A stretch of 32,682 nt of DNA. Source: Niastella sp. (GTDB lineage Bacteria; Bacteroidota; Bacteroidia; Chitinophagales; Chitinophagaceae). The stretch covers positions 1 through 32,682 of the forward strand of contig JAJKIL010000229.1 in assembly GCA_021154515.1 (NCBI GenBank), written 5' to 3'. Under the pieces are notes generated by a model, which saw nothing but the letters and a program-made list of their open reading frames with translations, did not search any database and was not told the DNA's origin. Shown here piece by piece: positions 1-10,505 of the stretch. How positions within the stretch are numbered: position 1 is the first letter of the stretch; the number at the start of each line of letters is the position of its first letter. Position numbers and translations under genes: made by a program.

Positions 1-615
1 GCAAAAGAGGCAATAGCTTTTAATGAACGCTATTCACAAATTTATGCGGCCTCAGATGGCTTTGTAAGTCAGAAGATGGCCAGCGAAGGAGAAGTGATCG
101 GGCCCGGGATGCCAGTACTTGCCATTAACGAAACACAGGGAAACAATAACTATTTACTTAAGGTAGGGGTAACAGACCGGGAATGGGCAATCATTAATTT
201 GGGGCAAACGGCCACAGTAACGCTGGATGGATATGCTGATAAAAAAATTGACGCGTTCGTGTTTCGTAAGTCGCAGGCGGCAGATCATACCCTTGGCTCC
301 TTTCAGCTGGAACTGAAATTGAAATTAAAGGACATTAAACCGGCGGTGGGCATGTTTGGCAAAGCGGAAATAGCTACCAATCAGAACGACAATGTGAAGG
401 TGATCCCATATGGTTCGCTGGTAGAAGCAGATGGCGACAAGGCATTTGTATTTACCCCAGACGGAACCGATAAGGTCAGGAAAATTCCGGTAATTATTTC
501 AAAGGTCGACAATCAACAGGTTTATCTGAGAGAAGGACTTGATGGCGTGAAAGAAATTGTGATCTCCAATAGTGCCTATCTAAATGAAAAATCTACAATT
601 AAAATTATCAGGTAA
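1..615 (+). CDS. RND efflux transporter periplasmic adaptor subunit (MFP/HlyD-like), 5'-truncated by window edge
   Basis: Frame 1 is open from base 1 (AKEAIAFNERYSQIYAASDGFVSQKMASEGEVIGPGMPVLAI...), with beta-barrel/lipoyl-type adaptor sequence, directly upstream of an RND permease. Confidence 0.85.
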   Translation, partial: AKEAIAFNERYSQIYAASDGFVSQKMASEGEVIGPGMPVLAINETQGNNNYLLKVGVTDREWAIINLGQTATVTLDGYADKKIDAFVFRKSQAADHTLGSFQLELKLKLKDIKPAVGMFGKAEIATNQNDNVKVIPYGSLVEADGDKAFVFTPDGTDKVRKIPVIISKVDNQQVYLREGLDGVKEIVISNSAYLNEKSTIKIIR

Positions 616-626
616 TAATTACAGCT

Positions 627-3600
627 ATGAAGATCACAAATTTTGCTGTTAAAAACCATCAGTTCACGCTCATTATATTTCTGCTGTTTGCAGTAGTGGG
701 TGTACTTACCTTGTTTACAATGCCCCGTTCGGAAGACCCCACCACACATGCGCCGCAGTATCTTATAACTGTCATCTATCCAGGTACCAGTCCCAAGGAC
801 ATGGAGGAGCAAGTGGTAAAACCCATCGAGAACAAAATTTACGGTCTGGAAAATATCGACAAAATGCTTACTACCGTTGAAGATGGGGTGGCGGTCATTC
901 AGCCGAAGTTCAAATATGGAGTTGATGTAAACAATAAGTACCAGGAGATCTCTACAGAAATAAATGCTTTAAAGAACAGCGAGCTTCCCAAGGATATCTA
1001 TTTGATCAAAACAGAAAAGATCTCTTCGTCCGATGTCAAAATTTTACAGGTTGCATTGGTTTCGGATAACGCTTCCGATAAATTGTTGCGGGATGAAGCT
1101 GATATCCTGAAAACCCGCCTGGAGAAAATAACCAACCTTAAAGAAGTCAGGTATTTCGGAATGCCGGAACAGGAGATCCGGATCGATGTACAACTGGACA
1201 AACTGGCGCAACTGAAGATCCCGCTTACTATAGTTGTAGGTAGTTTACAAAGCGAAGCAGCAGACATTCCCGGGGGAAGCATCAACCTGGAGAGTAAGAT
1301 CTTTAATGTAAAGACCAGCGGCAAATTTAAGAACGTGGAGGATGTTGCCAATACCGTTATCTACAATGCCAATGGAAAGATAATATATCTGAAAGATGTG
1401 GCTGAAGTAAGTTATAAAAACGAAATGGTGAACCATATTACCCGGGTAAATGGTCATCGTTGCGTACTGGTTACTGCAGCAATGAAAGACAATGTTAATA
1501 TAGCGAACGTACAGAAGGAGTTTCTTCCCATACTGGATGAATTTTCAAAAGGATTGCCATCTAATATCCAGCTTGTCAAAACTTTTGATCAGGCTACTAT
1601 GGTCTCACAACGGCTTGGACATCTCGGATTTGATTTTGCCCTGGCCATTCTTCTGGTAGTTATTACCTTATTGCCGTTGGGATTCAGGGCATCACTGATC
1701 GTAATGATCTCTATTCCGCTTTCTTTGGCATTAGGGCTTATAGCTATGAATTTATTGGGTTTTTCTTTGAACCAGCTGAGTATTGTTGGCCTCGTAGTGG
1801 CTTTGGGGTTATTAGTGGACGACAGTATTGTAGTGGTAGAAAATATAGAACGCTGGCTTAGGGAAGGACATTCACTAAAGGATGCTATTCTAAAAGGCAC
1901 AAAACAGATAGGTGTGGCGGTAGTGGGATGTACAGCCACTTTAATAATTGCGTTCTTACCACTGGCCTTCCTGCCTGATATAGCCGGTGAATTTATCCGA
2001 AGCCTGCCAATGGCAGTTATAACCAGTGTATTGGCATCGATGATCGTGGCTTTGACGCTTGTTCCATTCATTGGAAGTAGATTATTGAAAACCCACACCC
2101 ATGGAGAAGGCAATTTTTTCCTTAAATATCTTCAAAAATTTCTAACTTACAGTTACCGGGGTATTATGCCTGTGGCTTTAAAATGGCCTAAAACAACCAT
2201 CGGGATCTCATTACTACTAAGTGTGCTGGCTTTTTTCCTGTTTACAAAAACTGGTTTCAAACTTTTTCCCACCTCCGAAAAACCCATGTTCCTTGTCAAT
2301 ATCAAAATGCCATTGCAGGCTGATATTCCGGAAAGTGACCGGGTGACCAAACTCGTGGAAAATGAATTAAGGCAATACAAAGAGATTGTCTATTACACAA
2401 GCAATGTTGGTAAAGGAAATCCACAAGTATATTATAATGTACATCAACAGGATGTTAAGCCAGACTTTGCCCAGATCTTTGTACAAATGGATAATGAGGC
2501 CAGTCCTGACTCGAAAACAGCATTAATCAAGCAGCTGAGACAAAAGTTCACCAATTTTCCTTATGCCAAAATAGAGGTAAAAGATTTTGAACAGGGAACG
2601 CCTATAGAGGCTAACATAGTAGTCAGGGTTTTTGGAGAAGATCCCAATAAGCTGCGTGAACTTTCCTTTAAGGTAGAGGATATTTTACGTAACCATCCAG
2701 GCACTGTTTATATCAATAACGAATTGAACACCTACAAATCAGATGTTAAAATAAAAATAAACAAAGAAAAAGCCCGCACCCTGGGTGTGCTTACAAGCGA
2801 TATCGACAAAGTGATAAGAATGGCGGTAGCGGGATTAACGGTGGGTGATTATATAGACGACAGAGGCGATTCACGCAATGTTGTTATAACGCTTTCCAGA
2901 GATAAATTTTCAAACCTGGATGCATTCAAAAATCTGTATGTAAATAACATCCAGGGTGTTCCGGTTCTGGTTGATCAAATTGCAACCATTTCTTTTGAAA
3001 CCTCGCCTACGGCCATCAATCATTTTAATAAATCCCGATTTGCCAAGGTTACCTCCTTAACCAAAGAAAAGGTATACGCAAATGATGTATTAAAGGATAT
3101 TGTTCCACAGCTAAACAAAATTAAAATGCCGCCTGGCTATTATTATAAGTTATCCGGAGAAGCGGAATCGGAAGGCGATGCGCTGGGTGGGAATTTCCTG
3201 TCAGTTATTTTATTAAGCACATTCCTTTTTATCGGAGTGCTGTTATTGCAATTCAAAACTTTTAAAGGTATCATTATTGTGCTCTCTATTATTCCATTAG
3301 GAATTCTGGGAGGGGTGATCATGCTGCTTATCGCCGGTCATCCGATGTCATTGGTCTCTATTATTGGTTTTATTGGTTTGTCTGGTATACAGGTCAAGAA
3401 TTGACTGTTACTCGTTGATTTTACTATCCGGTTGCGGGCTGAAGGACATAGTATAGATACCGCCATTAAAATAGCAGGAGAAACCCGCTTTTTACCGGTG
3501 GTACTTACTTCGATAACCGCCATATGCGGATTAATCCCGCTTGCGATGAACCCCAATCCGCTTATTTCACCATTAGCAATTGTATTGATTGGAGGACTAA

Positions 3601-3680
3601 TCAGCTCTACGATACTTTCCCGGATCGTAACACCTGTAATGTATAAATTGATTCCGCCAACAGTTGAATCAGCAGAATAA
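627..3680 (+). pseudogene. RND family efflux permease (AcrB/AcrD/AcrF type) interrupted by in-frame TGA at 3402-3404
   Basis: ORF 627-3404 (925 aa) has the RND permease N-terminus, GLVVDDSIVVVENIERW motif and duplicated topology. The same frame continues after TGA as LLLVDFTIRLRAEGHSIDTAIKIAGETRFLPVVLTSITAICGLIPLA... to 3680, completing the C-terminal TM region. Confidence 0.85.
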
Positions 3681-3709
3681 AACTATCACCAACATAAAAA
3701 CAAAATAAA

Positions 3710-4489
3710 ATGAAAGAATATGTATTGCTCACAGGAGCATCGTCAGGCATTGGTTATGAAATGGCCACTCAATTAGCTGCGAAAAAATTGAACCTGATCC
3801 TGGTAGCCCGCAACGAAACCAAATTGCAGCAAATGCAAAAGGAACTAACTACCACGTATGGCATTTCGGTTCAATACATCGTTAAAGATCTGTCGGATGT
3901 GCAAGCTGCCATTGGCCTCTACAAAGATGTGCAACGGGAAAAGCTTTTAGTAACCGCCCTGGTAAATAATGCAGGCGTAGGTAACTACGGCCATTTTATT
4001 GAAACGTCACTGGAAGAAGAACTCAAAATGATCGAGTTAAATATTTCCAGTGTGGTAGCACTCACCAAATTGTTTGCAAAAGAAATGGCAAGCCGTAAGT
4101 CGGGCAAAATTATGAATGTGGCATCCCTGCTTTCATTTTTACCATTTCCTTATTACTCGGTTTACTCTGCTACCAAAGCATTTGTATTGGCATTTACAGA
4201 AACAATTGCCGCAGAACTGGAAGGCACAGGCGTTGTAGTGACAGCTCTTTGCCCCGGACCTGTAGATACTGGTTTTAATACAGATAAGATGCTCTCTACA
4301 AATAACTTTAAAGCAAATAAGCCAATGCATCCAAAAGTAGTGGCACAACAAGGGGTGAAACTTCTTTTACATGGTAAGGGTAAAAAAGTAGTTGGCTTTA
4401 CAAACTGGTTTATTTCAAACCTGCCACGTTTTACCCCTGATAGTATTATGATGAAGATCAAAAAGAATTTAGCCAGTCAAAAAAAATAA
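3710..4489 (+). CDS. SDR family NAD(P)-dependent oxidoreductase
   Basis: N-terminal TGASSGIGYEMA Rossmann motif, NNAGVGNYG, YSATKAF catalytic motif. Confidence 0.93.
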   Translation: MKEYVLLTGASSGIGYEMATQLAAKKLNLILVARNETKLQQMQKELTTTYGISVQYIVKDLSDVQAAIGLYKDVQREKLLVTALVNNAGVGNYGHFIETSLEEELKMIELNISSVVALTKLFAKEMASRKSGKIMNVASLLSFLPFPYYSVYSATKAFVLAFTETIAAELEGTGVVVTALCPGPVDTGFNTDKMLSTNNFKANKPMHPKVVAQQGVKLLLHGKGKKVVGFTNWFISNLPRFTPDSIMMKIKKNLASQKK

Positions 4490-4633
4490 TTCCCGGTATG
4501 GTTTGTACAAGGGCTGGTTTTACCCCGGCCGTGAAAAGATTTGATTTAAATATTTAAATGATATTATTTTGGCCTTTGAATCGTTGATCAGTGATCGTAC
4601 CAGTTATGATCATTCTACTTAAAAACGCTTTAA

Positions 4634-5305
4634 TTGGCTTCGAACAATAACAATACCGTACCACCGCCCGATGAAAAACAACTATTTCTGCAGGTTTCTG
4701 AAGGTGATGAAAAAGCCTTCGGAATCCTGTTTACTGTCTTCCTACCAAAATTATATCCGTTTATTATAAAGCTTGTTAAATCAGAACCTGGTGCACAGGA
4801 AATTATACAGGAAACATTTATCAGGGTATGGTTATCCCGGGATAAATTAAGCGAAATAGATAACCCCGGCGGTTGGTTGTACAAAGTTGCATCCAATGAA
4901 TGCTATAGCTATTTACGAAAGAGCGTTTTAAATAATAAGTTTTTTAATACTATTACATTTGAACCTGACCCGGTAAACACCACACAGGAAAACTTTGCCT
5001 TAAAAGAATTGAACCGGCTTGTAGGTGAAGCTATCGATAAACTGCCCGCACAGCGAAAAAAAATTTACCGCATGAGCCGCGATGAGGGTAAGAGCATTCC
5101 CGAGATCGCTGCCATATTAAATCTCTCTCCCAATACGGTCAAGAACGCCCTGGTGACCGCCTTAAAATACATTCGGGAATACCTGGTCAAATACGGGATC
5201 ATCTTCTTCCTGTTACTCATGGCCGAAAAAAATAAAAATATTTTTTCAGCCGATAGTCCTAAACCTTCCCCCACTCTTCTTATTAGTGATAGCAGGCATA
5301 AATAA
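4634..5305 (+). CDS. RNA polymerase sigma-70 factor, ECF subfamily (TTG start)
   Basis: Sigma region 2 (IIQETFIRVWLSRDKL) and region 4 HTH (LPAQRKKIYRMSRDEGKSIPEIAAILNLSPNTVKNAL); followed by FecR. Confidence 0.9.
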   Translation: MASNNNNTVPPPDEKQLFLQVSEGDEKAFGILFTVFLPKLYPFIIKLVKSEPGAQEIIQETFIRVWLSRDKLSEIDNPGGWLYKVASNECYSYLRKSVLNNKFFNTITFEPDPVNTTQENFALKELNRLVGEAIDKLPAQRKKIYRMSRDEGKSIPEIAAILNLSPNTVKNALVTALKYIREYLVKYGIIFFLLLMAEKNKNIFSADSPKPSPTLLISDSRHK

Positions 5306-5310
5306 CAATA

Positions 5311-6489
5311 ATGAGCAAACAACGATTATCCTGGTTACTGGAACAACACCTGGCGAATAAAACAACGGAGCAGGAACGGCAGGAATTGCACGAACTGGTG
5401 AAAGCCAACGACAATGATGAGCTGTTTAAACAGGTGTTGAGTGAGAAAATGCAAACAGAAACAACCGGTGTTCCTGTAGATGCAGCACCCTGGCAAAAAA
5501 TGATCCAGGATATTGTGGGCATCGATAAAGCGCCTGCTCTACCTGTAAAAAGATCTGCCAATGTGTTTACATTATACCGGTGGGTGGCAGCTGCTGCCGT
5601 GTTAGTGCTGATAGGCACGGGTACCTATTTTCTTATGAACCGTACAACCAAACCAGCACTCACTGTTACAAAAAGCACGTTACCTGCATTACCAGTAACG
5701 CCGGTGAACAAAAACTCGTTGCTGCTCGCCGATGGGTCGCATATTTGGCTGGATGAAGTTAACAATGGAAAAATAGCGACACTGGAAGGAACCACTATAA
5801 CAAAAAAGGATTCACAAATTATTTATACCACTACCAGTAACAGCCGGGAAACTTATTACAATGTGGTGTCAACAGCGCGCAGCGGCCAATATGAAGTGGT
5901 GTTGCCCGATGGCAGTCATGTATGGCTAAACGCAGCTTCGGCTATCCGTTTTCCTGCATCCTTTACAGGAAAAGAACGATCGGTTGAATTGCTGGGTGAA
6001 GCCTGGTTCGATGTTCAACATGCCGATAAGATCCCGTTTATTATTCATTCCGGCAATATGGTTACCTCGGTAATGGGTACTGCGTTTGATATTAAAGCTT
6101 ACCCCGGCGAGCGGTCGATGATCGTTGCAGTGCAACGAGGTAAAGTAAAAGTACAGTCGGGCAACCAGTTACTGGCCACTCTGGAAAAAGGACGACAGGT
6201 AAAAGTAACAACCAATACAAGTCCTATTCAAAGCAACATCGATCCAGCCATCATTGCCGGTTGGCGAAAAGGCGACCTGTATTATAAAGATGAACGGCTG
6301 GCCGATATTACAGCCGATCTGCAAAGAGTTTTTAATGCATCCATTCAAATAAAAAAGGCATCCCTGAAAGAAGAGATCACTACAGTTTCTTTTAATAAAA
6401 ATACGGGACTAGCCAAAGCGCTTGCTATTATCTGCCGCATTACAGATGCCAGGTTTTCTGTAAACAACGGAATATACATTATAGAATAA
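5311..6489 (+). CDS. FecR family anti-sigma factor
   Basis: Single TM (WVAAAAVLVLIGTGTYFLM) followed by FecR domain (YEVVLPDGSHVWLNAASAIRFPASFTGKERSVELLGEAWFDV). Confidence 0.93.
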   Translation: MSKQRLSWLLEQHLANKTTEQERQELHELVKANDNDELFKQVLSEKMQTETTGVPVDAAPWQKMIQDIVGIDKAPALPVKRSANVFTLYRWVAAAAVLVLIGTGTYFLMNRTTKPALTVTKSTLPALPVTPVNKNSLLLADGSHIWLDEVNNGKIATLEGTTITKKDSQIIYTTTSNSRETYYNVVSTARSGQYEVVLPDGSHVWLNAASAIRFPASFTGKERSVELLGEAWFDVQHADKIPFIIHSGNMVTSVMGTAFDIKAYPGERSMIVAVQRGKVKVQSGNQLLATLEKGRQVKVTTNTSPIQSNIDPAIIAGWRKGDLYYKDERLADITADLQRVFNASIQIKKASLKEEITTVSFNKNTGLAKALAIICRITDARFSVNNGIYIIE

Positions 6490-6512
6490 GCAACCTCACC
6501 TACTTACTTTTT

Positions 6513-9140
6513 ATGAAAAAAATGAAACCAATTCTGGTATTCATATGCTGTACCTTTTTGTTAATCGGGAAGGTCCGCGCACAGGATATGGATAAAGTGA
6601 CCATTAGTATTGAACTAAAAAATGCATCGCTTGAAGAAGCATTTACCAAAATTGAAAGCGGTACGTCTTTTAAATTCAATTATAAAACGGCCGATATAGC
6701 CGGCGTTAAAGGGATTAACTACAGGCAGCAGCATGTTACCGTAAAAAAATTACTGGCTGATATAACCGTCAATACCTCCCTGCAATTTGAGCAATTCGAC
6801 AATTATATAGTGGTAAAAAAGACCGGCAAACAGTCATCACACAGCATAACCATTTATGGATTTGTTACGGCAGCCAATTCAGGCGAATCATTAATTGGCG
6901 CAACGGTAAATGTGGCGGGTAATAAAACCTATTCAACCATTACCAATGCTTATGGCTTTTATTCGTTAACAGTTCCTGCAGCCACCTATACGGTGAACTG
7001 TTCTTATGTTGGGTTCAAAGACATCGATACCACTGCCGATCTTCACCGAACTTACCAGCACAATATTCAACTGGTGTTGAATGAGCATACCCCTCTTCAG
7101 ACCGTTGTAGTAGCTACAACAGCAAAGAAAAATCCTGTTAAAAATACGATCACGGGTTATCACCGGTTAAGCATTGCGGAGATCAAAAAGATCGCGATGC
7201 CCGGGGGTGAAGCGGATGTACTAAAGAGCCTTCAGTTTTTGCCGGGGATACAAACGTCTGCCGAAGGCACTACCAATTTATCGGTGCGCGGCGGATCGTA
7301 TGATCAAAATCTGATCCTGCTCGATGAAGCGCCGGTATACAATCCCACCCACACCCTCGGCTTTTTTTCCGCCTTCAATACCGATGCGCTGAAAGATGTT
7401 GCTATTTATAAAGGCGTATTCCCTTCCTGGTATGGATCACGCTTATCTTCGGTGGTAGACGTGCGGATGAAAGAAGGCAACGCTAAAAAGTATACTGTCA
7501 CCGGCGGCATCGGTTTCCTGGCAAGCCGTTTAACGATAGAAGGTCCCATTAAAAAAGAGCGATCTTCCTTTATTGTTTCGGGACGGTACAGCAATATCGG
7601 CATGTGGTTAAAAATTCCTCAGATAGCCGAAAAGATAAACCAGAATACAAAAAATAGCCGGGTATCTTTTTACGACCTGAATGTAAAATTAAACAAGCGG
7701 CTTGGTGCAAAAGACCGCCTTTATTTATCTGCCTATACCGGCTATGATAATTTTTTCCTGAACGCCCTTGATAAAGGAAACGAAATGAATTGGAGCAATA
7801 CTACTGTTACCGCCCGGTGGAACCATATCTTTAATTCAAATGTATTTGCCAATACTTCCTTACTGTACAGCAACTACAAGTATTCATATGATCTGGTAGA
7901 AGATACCCGGAATTTTACCTGGCGCGCCAATTTAAAGGAGGTCACTCTCAAAACAGATCTCGACCTAACCATCAATGGCAACAACCAGGTAAAATTCGGT
8001 ACCGGTATCACTGCACAGGATGTATTGCCGGGCCAGGTAAATCAAAAATCTGCCAGTTCTGCCTCAAAGGAAGTACAACTCAATAATCGCAGTTCAGCTC
8101 AATTATTTGCCTATATAAACAATGAGCAAAAAATAAGTAAACGCATCAGTTTGTCGTACGGACTTCGGGCTACCTGGTTTGCCGCGTTGGGCGATGCAAT
8201 GGTATACCGGTATAATGCCGATAACTCAGATGTGATTGACAGCACTTATTATTCAAAGGGTAAAGTCATCAAATCCTATATGGGCATGGAACCAAGGGCC
8301 ACTGCCAGAGTGCTGCTCTCCCCCACTGCTTCGTTGAAGTTCTCCTATGGCCGCAATTATCAGTTCCAGCACCTGTTAACCAATTCATCTGTTGGCTTGC
8401 CAACCGATCTTTGGATGCCTTCGGATCCCTACTTTAAACCTCAGTATGCCGATCAGTATGCGGCGGGCTTTTACAAAACCATTCTAAACGATTCTTACGA
8501 AGGAAGTATAGAAGGGTATTACAGAAAATCGTATAACATCACTGACTTCAAGGACAATGCTGAGGTTTTCCTGAATGATAAAATAGAAACGCAGGTTTTA
8601 ACAGGCGGGCAAAAAGGGTATGGACTGGAGTTCATGCTGAAAAAGAACAGCGGCGCTTCAACCGGCTGGATAAGTTATACCTGGTCAAAGGCGCTGCGCC
8701 GTATTTATGGCGTAAACAATAACGAATGGTACCCGCCTACCTACGACCACCGCCACAATATTTCGTTTGTATATTCTTATGCTATTAATAAAAGAGCGAG
8801 TGTATCTGTGAACTGGATCTATAGAAGTGGTGGCCGCACCACTATACCATTAGGCACTTATATATTTAATGAGGCCCGGTGGTTATATTATGGTAAAAGG
8901 AACGAATATCAGCTTCCGGCCAGCCACCGGCTCGATATAAGCGCCACCTGGAAAACCAGGGAAAAACCAAACAGAAAATGGCAGAGCGAATGGGTGTTCA
9001 GTGTTTACAACGCATACAACAGGCAAAACGTATTTGCTTTGTTCATAAGCCAGTCATATAATGGCTATACCAATACTAAAGCCACCCAGGTATATCTCAC
9101 CGGCATTCTGCCATCAATCACCTACAATTTTAAATTTTAA
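6513..9140 (+). CDS. TonB-dependent outer-membrane receptor with STN and carboxypeptidase-like regulatory domain
   Basis: Signal peptide, STN-like N-terminus, CarboxypepD_reg-like domain, plug domain (SVRGGSYDQNLILLDEAPVYNP), C-terminal beta strand ending in F. Confidence 0.92.
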   Translation: MKKMKPILVFICCTFLLIGKVRAQDMDKVTISIELKNASLEEAFTKIESGTSFKFNYKTADIAGVKGINYRQQHVTVKKLLADITVNTSLQFEQFDNYIVVKKTGKQSSHSITIYGFVTAANSGESLIGATVNVAGNKTYSTITNAYGFYSLTVPAATYTVNCSYVGFKDIDTTADLHRTYQHNIQLVLNEHTPLQTVVVATTAKKNPVKNTITGYHRLSIAEIKKIAMPGGEADVLKSLQFLPGIQTSAEGTTNLSVRGGSYDQNLILLDEAPVYNPTHTLGFFSAFNTDALKDVAIYKGVFPSWYGSRLSSVVDVRMKEGNAKKYTVTGGIGFLASRLTIEGPIKKERSSFIVSGRYSNIGMWLKIPQIAEKINQNTKNSRVSFYDLNVKLNKRLGAKDRLYLSAYTGYDNFFLNALDKGNEMNWSNTTVTARWNHIFNSNVFANTSLLYSNYKYSYDLVEDTRNFTWRANLKEVTLKTDLDLTINGNNQVKFGTGITAQDVLPGQVNQKSASSASKEVQLNNRSSAQLFAYINNEQKISKRISLSYGLRATWFAALGDAMVYRYNADNSDVIDSTYYSKGKVIKSYMGMEPRATARVLLSPTASLKFSYGRNYQFQHLLTNSSVGLPTDLWMPSDPYFKPQYADQYAAGFYKTILNDSYEGSIEGYYRKSYNITDFKDNAEVFLNDKIETQVLTGGQKGYGLEFMLKKNSGASTGWISYTWSKALRRIYGVNNNEWYPPTYDHRHNISFVYSYAINKRASVSVNWIYRSGGRTTIPLGTYIFNEARWLYYGKRNEYQLPASHRLDISATWKTREKPNRKWQSEWVFSVYNAYNRQNVFALFISQSYNGYTNTKATQVYLTGILPSITYNFKF

Positions 9141-9150
9141 ACAGTACTAT

Positions 9151-10131
9151 ATGAATATGCGATGGAGTTTCATTTGTGTTGTTATTCTTTTGGCAGCCTG
9201 TACTAAAGACTATGATTTTAAACTGAAAGACACTACCCCGTTATATGTAATAGAAGGAAGGATCAGTGACTTGCAAGGTCCTTACTATATTCATATAACC
9301 AGATCAACCAGTTTATTAGGTTATCCGCTTGTAACTACCCAGGACGCCGATAGCTTTGATGCAGTACAGGGGGCGGAGGTTATTATTAAAGATGATCTGG
9401 GAACGGTTGATACCCTTATACCAGCCGCAGATGTTCTGCCAAGAATGCTCTATTTATATAATAACCACGTGATGGATTCCGATGTTCGGGCGTACCCAAG
9501 TAAGGTATACACCTATAAACGGGGTTATTACCAAACAACAAAGATCAAGGGCATGCCGGGGCACAACTATCAGCTGCATGTTCGCATAGGTGATTCCACT
9601 TTTCAGGCATCGGCGTATATGCCGCCTGTTCCTACACTTGATTCAGTAGCGGTAAAAGAAGATACCGTTGTTGACGCGGCCGGAGACAAAGGTAATTTAC
9701 CCCTTGCCTGGTTCAGGGAACCGCAAGATGAAAAGAATTATTATATGCTGCAATTTTATTCGAATGTAGTTGAATACCCCTATAATGCGTTCCTTCTTGA
9801 ATATAATAACTATTACAGCATTCCGTTTGTGGTCGATGATAAAATATTACCGCCGTATGTGAACGGATTATCTGTACAGTTAATTATCCCAGACAGTTAC
9901 CCATACTCCGGAGCGCCGCAATATTTTTCCTATTTAGATCGTGGTGTGCAAATAAGATTGTCATCTTTAACAAAAGAAGCTTTTGAGTATTTCAATGTGT
10001 TGCGAAAACAATTACAAACTGATGGCAATGTATACAAACCCACACCGGCTTCAGCAAGAGGGAATATCCAGGGCGGTGCGCTGGGGCTTTTCTGGGCATC
10101 CAGTATTTCTTATAAATTGATTTTGCCGTAG
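9151..10131 (+). CDS. DUF4249 family lipoprotein
   Basis: Lipobox-like N-terminus MNMRWSFICVVILLAACTKDYDF from ATG 9151; position after the TonB receptor is typical of DUF4249 genes. Confidence 0.8.
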   Translation: MNMRWSFICVVILLAACTKDYDFKLKDTTPLYVIEGRISDLQGPYYIHITRSTSLLGYPLVTTQDADSFDAVQGAEVIIKDDLGTVDTLIPAADVLPRMLYLYNNHVMDSDVRAYPSKVYTYKRGYYQTTKIKGMPGHNYQLHVRIGDSTFQASAYMPPVPTLDSVAVKEDTVVDAAGDKGNLPLAWFREPQDEKNYYMLQFYSNVVEYPYNAFLLEYNNYYSIPFVVDDKILPPYVNGLSVQLIIPDSYPYSGAPQYFSYLDRGVQIRLSSLTKEAFEYFNVLRKQLQTDGNVYKPTPASARGNIQGGALGLFWASSISYKLILP

Positions 10132-10274
10132 ACAGCTCGTTTGCTCACGACCGAGTTAACCGAAATCAATTTTTTGGTCATTTTGCGCGGAATAGAATTA
10201 TACATTAAAAAAATTCCTAAATTGCCTGCATAGGATAAGGTTTAATGGTTTAATGGTATTTGATTAGTACAGCA

Positions 10275-10300
10275 GCCTCCCAGGGGGAGGCTTTTTTTTT
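10275..10300 (+). terminator. Rho-independent terminator
   Basis: GCCTCCC-AGG-GGGAGGC stem followed by nine T. Confidence 0.85.
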
Positions 10301-10381
10301 GGCTAAAAATAACTTTTGCGAATAGGTATGCTATACACGTAAACACGATAGAAAACCCGTGTTTTTCACGTATCCGGTTTC

Positions 10382-10401
10382 AAAAGATAGCCCTATCTTT
10401 T
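10382..10401. repeat. Perfect inverted repeat AAAAGATAG-CC-CTATCTTTT
   Basis: 9-bp perfect arms with 2-bp centre, about 105 bp upstream of the 10506 ORF. Confidence 0.75.
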
Positions 10402-10505
10402 AGCGTATAACCTCCCCACTATACTTTACATGGGAGAACACGATGGTTGCTCTGATTGGTAAAAATTGGTAGTGTTATTTATTCTTAACCCAATAAATTT
10501 TTACC

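Noticed and set aside
1589-2113. 174-aa minus-strand ORF inside the RND permease
   Set aside because: Antisense to a strongly supported coding frame; composition is typical of a shadow ORF.
3402-3404. Selenocysteine recoding at the TGA
   Set aside because: Context predicts Ser in a membrane segment, with no catalytic reason for Sec and no evident SECIS-like hairpin immediately downstream; nonsense mutation or sequencing error is simpler.
4544-4559. 16-bp palindrome ATTTAAATATTTAAAT upstream of the first sigma factor
   Set aside because: Composed only of A/T in an AT-rich intergenic region, so chance symmetry is likely.
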